Shown piece after piece: positions 21,751-25,058 of a stretch of DNA of 25,058 nt. The stretch spans positions 1-25,058 of the forward strand of contig JAEYEL010000165.1 of the NCBI GenBank assembly GCA_023403475.1, read 5' to 3'. The notes below the pieces were generated by a model. It had not been told where the DNA came from. It saw nothing but the letters and a program-made list of their open reading frames with translations, and ran no database searches. Position 1 is the stretch's first letter, and the number at the start of each line of letters is the position of its first letter. A program made the translations under genes and the position numbers. The stretch comes from Actinomycetes bacterium. Lineage in GTDB: Bacteria > Actinomycetota > Coriobacteriia > Coriobacteriales > Eggerthellaceae.

Positions 21751-22770
21751 GTGGCTGCAATGAGTCTTGAAGTGCGGGGGATTTGCGTCGCCCTTAACAA
21801 TAAAGAGATCCTCCACTCTGTCGATTTGGAGATAGAGCAAGGCGAGCTCTTTTCGCTTCTCGGCCCTTCCGGATGCGGGAAGACAACACTTCTGAAAACG
21901 CTTTCGGGCTTAAACGTTCAGACCCAAGGCTCGATTGTCATGAACGATCGATGTCTGGACGATCTTCCCCCCGAAAAGCGCAACATGGTAGTGGTGTTTC
22001 AGGATTTGAGGCTGTTCCCCAACATGAACGTAGCGGAAAACGTCGCGTTCCCCCTCAAAATGCGTCGTGTCGGCAAAGCGGAACGTATCGAACGCGCCGA
22101 GAAGATGCTCACCGCCGTGCAACTAAAGGGCTTCGGGAAACGCCGCCCTTCGCAGCTTTCGGGCGGACAGCAGCAACGCGTGGCACTCGCGCGCGCCATC
22201 ATCGCCCGGCCCGACGTGCTGCTGCTCGATGAGCCGTTTTCAAGCCTTGACGAAAACCTGCGCGACGACATGCGCGAGCTTTTAGCATCGCTGCACGAAC
22301 GCCTTGAAATGACCATGGTGCTCGTAACGCATGATCAGGCAGAAGCCCTCAAGCTTTCCGACCGCATCGCCATCATGAAAGACGGGCGCGTGCTGCAGTG
22401 TGCCGACCCGCGCACCATCTACACGCACCCCGCAAGCCTCGATATCGCACGCTATTTCGCAGACGGAAACGTCATTGACGGAACTGTTTCGAACGGCACG
22501 TTCTCTTGTCCGGCCTTCTCATGCCCTTGCAGCGCGCCCGACGGAGACGCGACGACGCTCGTTCGCGCATCGGCTCTTAGCTTGCGAGCATCGGGAACAG
22601 GAAGCTTCACCGTTCTGAAATCGGATTACCTAGGCGACACGAAGCATCTTGTGGTGAAGAAAGATGCCGTTAGCCTCGAGTTCTACGTTGATGCCCAGAC
22701 GAACGTCAGCGCAGGCGACAAAGCGGACGTAGCGATAGATTGCGACAAAGCTCTTGTGTTCAGCAAGTAA
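21751..22770 (+). CDS. ABC transporter ATP-binding protein with TOBE domain
   Basis: An importer ATPase of 339 residues. It has Walker A GPSGCGKT (38-45), Q-loop VVFQDLRLFP (Gln84), signature LSGGQQQR (136-143), Walker B LLLDEP (157-162) and the H-loop VTHDQAEAL. Residues from about 245 form a TOBE-like beta domain (VRASALSLRASGTGSFTVLK, then the YLGDTKHLVV strand), as in the PotA/CysA class. It lies 15 bases after the second permease gene. The start is GTG at 21751 (AGAAAGG upstream) or ATG at 21760. It completes a binding protein-two permeases-ATPase importer. Confidence 0.93.
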   Translation: MAAMSLEVRGICVALNNKEILHSVDLEIEQGELFSLLGPSGCGKTTLLKTLSGLNVQTQGSIVMNDRCLDDLPPEKRNMVVVFQDLRLFPNMNVAENVAFPLKMRRVGKAERIERAEKMLTAVQLKGFGKRRPSQLSGGQQQRVALARAIIARPDVLLLDEPFSSLDENLRDDMRELLASLHERLEMTMVLVTHDQAEALKLSDRIAIMKDGRVLQCADPRTIYTHPASLDIARYFADGNVIDGTVSNGTFSCPAFSCPCSAPDGDATTLVRASALSLRASGTGSFTVLKSDYLGDTKHLVVKKDAVSLEFYVDAQTNVSAGDKADVAIDCDKALVFSK

Positions 22771-22773
22771 AAC

Positions 22774-22881
22774 ATGACCTTGGGTTCGAAGGATTCGAGC
22801 GGCGATAAAGCCTGCCCGAGCGGAAATTGCATCCAACCCCAGCAGGCACACACTGAAACGACATGCAGGAAAGCGAAGTAA
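22774..22881 (+). CDS. 35-residue Cys-containing peptide, candidate radical SAM substrate
   Basis: A short frame starts with ATG 3 bases after the ATPase stop and ends 14 bases before the ribosome binding site of the radical SAM gene. It begins MTLGSKDSSGDKAC and has Cys at positions 14, 19 and 31 (CPSGNC, then TTCRKAK at the end), with no hydrophobic segment. It has no strong ribosome binding site, and expression would depend on coupling to the ATPase gene. Position and cysteine content fit a precursor peptide modified by the neighbouring SPASM enzyme. This is inference, and the frame could be fortuitous. Confidence 0.4.
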   Translation: MTLGSKDSSGDKACPSGNCIQPQQAHTETTCRKAK

Positions 22882-22913
22882 ACAGGAAAGCGAACAAGGA
22901 GAAAAGACGGACT

Positions 22914-24386
22914 ATGGAAGCATCTATCTACAACATCGTAACAGAAAACGAGGCGGGAGAGCATATCGTCTATAACACTCTCAAGCGAGGCCTCGCAGTG
23001 CTTAGCGACGAAGCGTTCGAAAGCTACCTTGCAGGCGAAGGCCCGCATGCCGAGAAGCTGATGCAGGCGGGCATACTCGTGGAAAGCGCACGCTACGAGC
23101 AAGACATCCAGGAAAACCAGTTCGACGAGGACAGACGCAGCAGCAACTGGTTCGCCATCTGCATTGCCCCCACCTACGAATGCAATTACCAATGCCCTTA
23201 CTGCTACGAGCGCGGAGCGAACCCGGGCGGCACCATCACGCCCGAAGTAGCGGAAGCGATATTCACGTTCTTCGAGAAGATATACGCTCGAGACCATTTC
23301 AAAGACTTCTCTTTGAGTTGGTATGGCGGCGAACCGACGCTGTGCATGGACGTGGTGGAAAACGTAACGAAACGTTTCCGCAGCATCTGCGAGGAACGCC
23401 ATATCGACTTTTCCGTCGGCATCCTCTCCAATTGCGGAATGATCGACAAAACCCTTGCTCACCGTCTTGCCGATTGCGGCGTCGAGCACATGATGCCTAC
23501 CATCGACGGCATGGAAAGCCTGCATAACCGCCGACGCGTCACCAAGGGCACAGGCAACGCTTTCGAGCTTACCGTGCAGGGCGCTCACAATTGCCGCGAG
23601 GCGGGCATACGCGTAGGTGCCAATATGAACACCGACCGCATCAACATGAAGGAATTCAAACAGTTGCGCGATTATTTACATATCGAGCATGATATCGATA
23701 TCTACCCAAGCCTCATGAAAGACTATCGTCAAGACTTCGACCGCAACGACACCGGATTTAACAGCTCTTCCTTCGATTTGTATACACGCGAGGATTACGC
23801 TCATGACCTGCACAAGCTCTTTGCCGAAACGCCTTTCACGCGCGAGGTGATGGAGGGGATGTTTCGCCCCGTACGCGATTTCTGTCGCGGTCAGCTTGAC
23901 AATTACTACGTCATAGACCCTCTTGGCGATGCATACAAGTGCGAAGGATGGATAGGCCAAAAGGAGCATGCGTTTTTCAACGTACTCGATCTGCCCGATG
24001 AAAACACGCTGCATCTTTCCGACTACAATCCGCTGCGCGACCCGCAGTGTCGCGATTGCGAGGTTCTGCCCCTGTGCAAAGGGCAATGCTACTGGGATAG
24101 AGCTCTCCTAGAAAATGCATGTCATATTGCCAAGTTCACCATGCCGGATTACGTGCGCGATTACCGCAGCTGCTTCGGCGAAGCGAAAGACCCCGTCACG
24201 ATATTCGTGGAGAACACCGCACCGGAATTCTACCTAGAAGCCCCCTTCGAATGCGATGGCCCGAACGAATCTCGCTGGGCGGGCATCCCTTGGTACGAAG
24301 AGGACGAAGAGGGCAAGGCAACGTACAACAAGGGCAAATTCTTCCGCAAAGATGTGCGCGATGGCAGCAAAGGTGCTATTTTCTAA
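22914..24386 (+). CDS. radical SAM/SPASM peptide-maturase-like enzyme
   Basis: A 490-residue protein. The N-terminal 75 residues resemble the recognition part of peptide maturases (YNIVTENEAGEHIVYNTLKR, then LSDEAFESYLAG). The radical SAM core starts with the cluster motif CNYQCPYCY (Cys90, 94, 97) and has the SAM-binding WYGGEPTL. The C-terminal SPASM domain has the auxiliary-cluster cysteines in VRDFCRGQ, GDAYKCEG, CRDCEVLPLCKGQC and NACHIAK, enough for two extra clusters. Enzymes of this architecture install thioether, C-C or epimer modifications in peptides, or activate sulfatases. No sulfatase is nearby. An ATG at 22863 is in frame, but the ATG at 22914, with AAGGAG 12 bases upstream, begins at the family start. 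It is cotranscribed with the ABC importer genes. Confidence 0.88.
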   Translation: MEASIYNIVTENEAGEHIVYNTLKRGLAVLSDEAFESYLAGEGPHAEKLMQAGILVESARYEQDIQENQFDEDRRSSNWFAICIAPTYECNYQCPYCYERGANPGGTITPEVAEAIFTFFEKIYARDHFKDFSLSWYGGEPTLCMDVVENVTKRFRSICEERHIDFSVGILSNCGMIDKTLAHRLADCGVEHMMPTIDGMESLHNRRRVTKGTGNAFELTVQGAHNCREAGIRVGANMNTDRINMKEFKQLRDYLHIEHDIDIYPSLMKDYRQDFDRNDTGFNSSSFDLYTREDYAHDLHKLFAETPFTREVMEGMFRPVRDFCRGQLDNYYVIDPLGDAYKCEGWIGQKEHAFFNVLDLPDENTLHLSDYNPLRDPQCRDCEVLPLCKGQCYWDRALLENACHIAKFTMPDYVRDYRSCFGEAKDPVTIFVENTAPEFYLEAPFECDGPNESRWAGIPWYEEDEEGKATYNKGKFFRKDVRDGSKGAIF

Positions 24387-24469
24387 CGCCTCTAGCGACG
24401 CGACCAAGCAAAAGAGACCGACTTGAATCGCAGAAGTTCACAAGGGACACTCAAGGAGAGCCGCCGGCC

Positions 24470-24592
24470 GTGGATATTGCCGCAACACAAGAGCTTCCGA
24501 CGGCGACATCGAAGCCCGTTGTCGGGAAAAAGGAGTCATTATCTCACCAGGAAAATCTTTCGGGCAAAGCGGATCCGGATTCATTCGCATAG
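24470..24592 (+). CDS. 40-residue peptide downstream of the radical SAM gene
   Basis: A GTG at 24470 with AAGGAGAG about nine bases upstream opens a 40-codon frame ending TAG. The peptide (begins MDIAATQELPTATSK, ends DPDSFA) is Ser/Thr/Lys-rich, hydrophilic and without Cys. It follows the radical SAM stop by 83 bases on the same strand. It could be a second peptide substrate or a small accessory protein. I recognise no family, and the ribosome binding site is its main support. Confidence 0.4.
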   Translation: MDIAATQELPTATSKPVVGKKESLSHQENLSGKADPDSFA

Positions 24593-24677
24593 CGCTTGCA
24601 AGCCCCTCCCTCCTGGTAGGCGAGGGACTGAAGCGCGTCGCGAAAGCACTTACCCTCTAAAGGTACCTTCCGACATC

Positions 24678-24710
24678 AGCGCCCGCCAAAAGATAGCGCC
24701 CGCCAAAAGA
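24678..24710. repeat. 17-base tandem duplication
   Basis: AGCGCCCGCCAAAAGA occurs at 24678-24693 and again at 24695-24710, separated by one base. It is non-coding, between the last plus-strand frame and the convergent HAD gene. Confidence 0.8.
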
Positions 24711-24761
24711 ATGTCCGTAGAATCGCAGGTTGCGATCTCGTACGGCCACATCGCCCGGAAG

Positions 24762-25058
24762 CTAGCCGAGCACCGCCCGTTCCACCTCGCGCATGCTTTC
24801 GCACGCGTAGTCGGGACGTTCCGCGCACAGCACGTTCGCCGGGAACATGCCCCAGAGCGCGGCGGCCGTGAAGCACCCCGCGCCGTTTCCCGACCTCATG
24901 TCAAAGGGGCTGTCGCCCACGTACAGGCACGCGCGCGCCGAAAGCCCCAGCAAGTCGCACCCGTGCGCCACCGGACCTGGCGCCGGCTTGTGCTCGGGCC
25001 AGTCGTCGGGCGAGACCAGAAACGGGAAGAACTCGGCCAAGCCGCACACGCTAAGCCC
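24762..25058 (-). CDS. HAD-superfamily hydrolase, C-terminal part (partial)
   Basis: The last 98 residues of a phosphoglycolate phosphatase-like HAD-IA enzyme; the 5' part lies beyond the window. Visible motifs are the motif III lysine in HKPAPGPVAHG and motif IV YVGDSPFDMRSGNGAG with its metal-binding aspartates. Substrates of such enzymes are small phosphorylated metabolites and cannot be named here. The frame is open to the window edge, so the GTG at 25049 is not the start. It is convergent with the radical SAM operon. Confidence 0.88.
   Translation of the reverse strand, partial: GLSVCGLAEFFPFLVSPDDWPEHKPAPGPVAHGCDLLGLSARACLYVGDSPFDMRSGNGAGCFTAAALWGMFPANVLCAERPDYACESMREVERAVLG

Noticed and set aside
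22863..22913. ATG at 22863 as the start of the radical SAM gene
   Set aside because: It has no ribosome binding site, overlaps the short Cys-containing frame, and adds a basic stretch not seen in the family; 22914 fits better.

Overview
The window looks like a chromosome segment from a high-GC, anaerobic, gut-type member of the Eggerthellaceae (Coriobacteriia, relatives of Eggerthella, Gordonibacter and Slackia). This is inference. It rests on the GC-rich coding style, a dedicated molybdopterin oxidoreductase operon with its own transporters and LysR regulator, an NrfD-type membrane protein, a Tat-lipoprotein ABC system and radical SAM chemistry. No rRNA, tRNA, CRISPR array or complete insertion sequence was seen.

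Left part (1-9,400). A minus-strand cluster holds an orphan NrfD-like quinol-interacting membrane protein with a collagen-like repeat insert, a YtrA-type GntR regulator and the first codons of a further gene that leaves the window. Upstream of it lies a more AT-rich, probably acquired gene for an AAA-ATPase-like protein with an N-terminal helix-turn-helix and a C-terminal PD-(D/E)XK nuclease fold. Divergent from this is a DEAD-box RNA helicase with a very long Arg/Asp-rich repeat tail. Convergent with the helicase is a two-gene unit, a phasin-like protein and an ABC1/UbiB kinase-like protein, followed by a small orphan ribbon-helix-helix protein.

Middle part (9,388-16,900). This is one regulated catabolic or respiratory unit. 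On the minus strand, in transcription order, it has a GntP-type permease, a small zinc-ribbon protein, a molybdopterin catalytic subunit, a two-cluster ferredoxin subunit, a second small zinc-ribbon protein and an SLC13/DASS-type permease. A LysR regulator is divergent from it. The catalytic subunit resembles the acetylene hydratase/pyrogallol transhydroxylase/catechol dehydroxylase branch of the DMSO-reductase superfamily. The simplest reading is a substrate-inducible system that imports an organic (perhaps aromatic) anion, reductively transforms it in the cytoplasm and exports the product. The two zinc-ribbon genes and the tandem hairpins inside the operon are unusual. A 164-bp element with perfect 30-bp inverted repeats sits between the LysR gene and the next convergent gene.

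Right part (16,940-25,058). A class V aminotransferase/cysteine desulfurase-like gene diverges from a plus-strand operon. That operon encodes a Tat-dependent lipoprotein resembling YnjB, two permeases, an ATPase and a radical SAM/SPASM enzyme. Two very short reading frames flank the radical SAM gene. One is a 35-codon frame with three cysteines tucked between the ATPase and the maturase, and the other is a 40-codon frame after it. Together they suggest an uncharacterised peptide-modification system joined to an importer. The window ends inside a HAD-family phosphatase on the minus strand.
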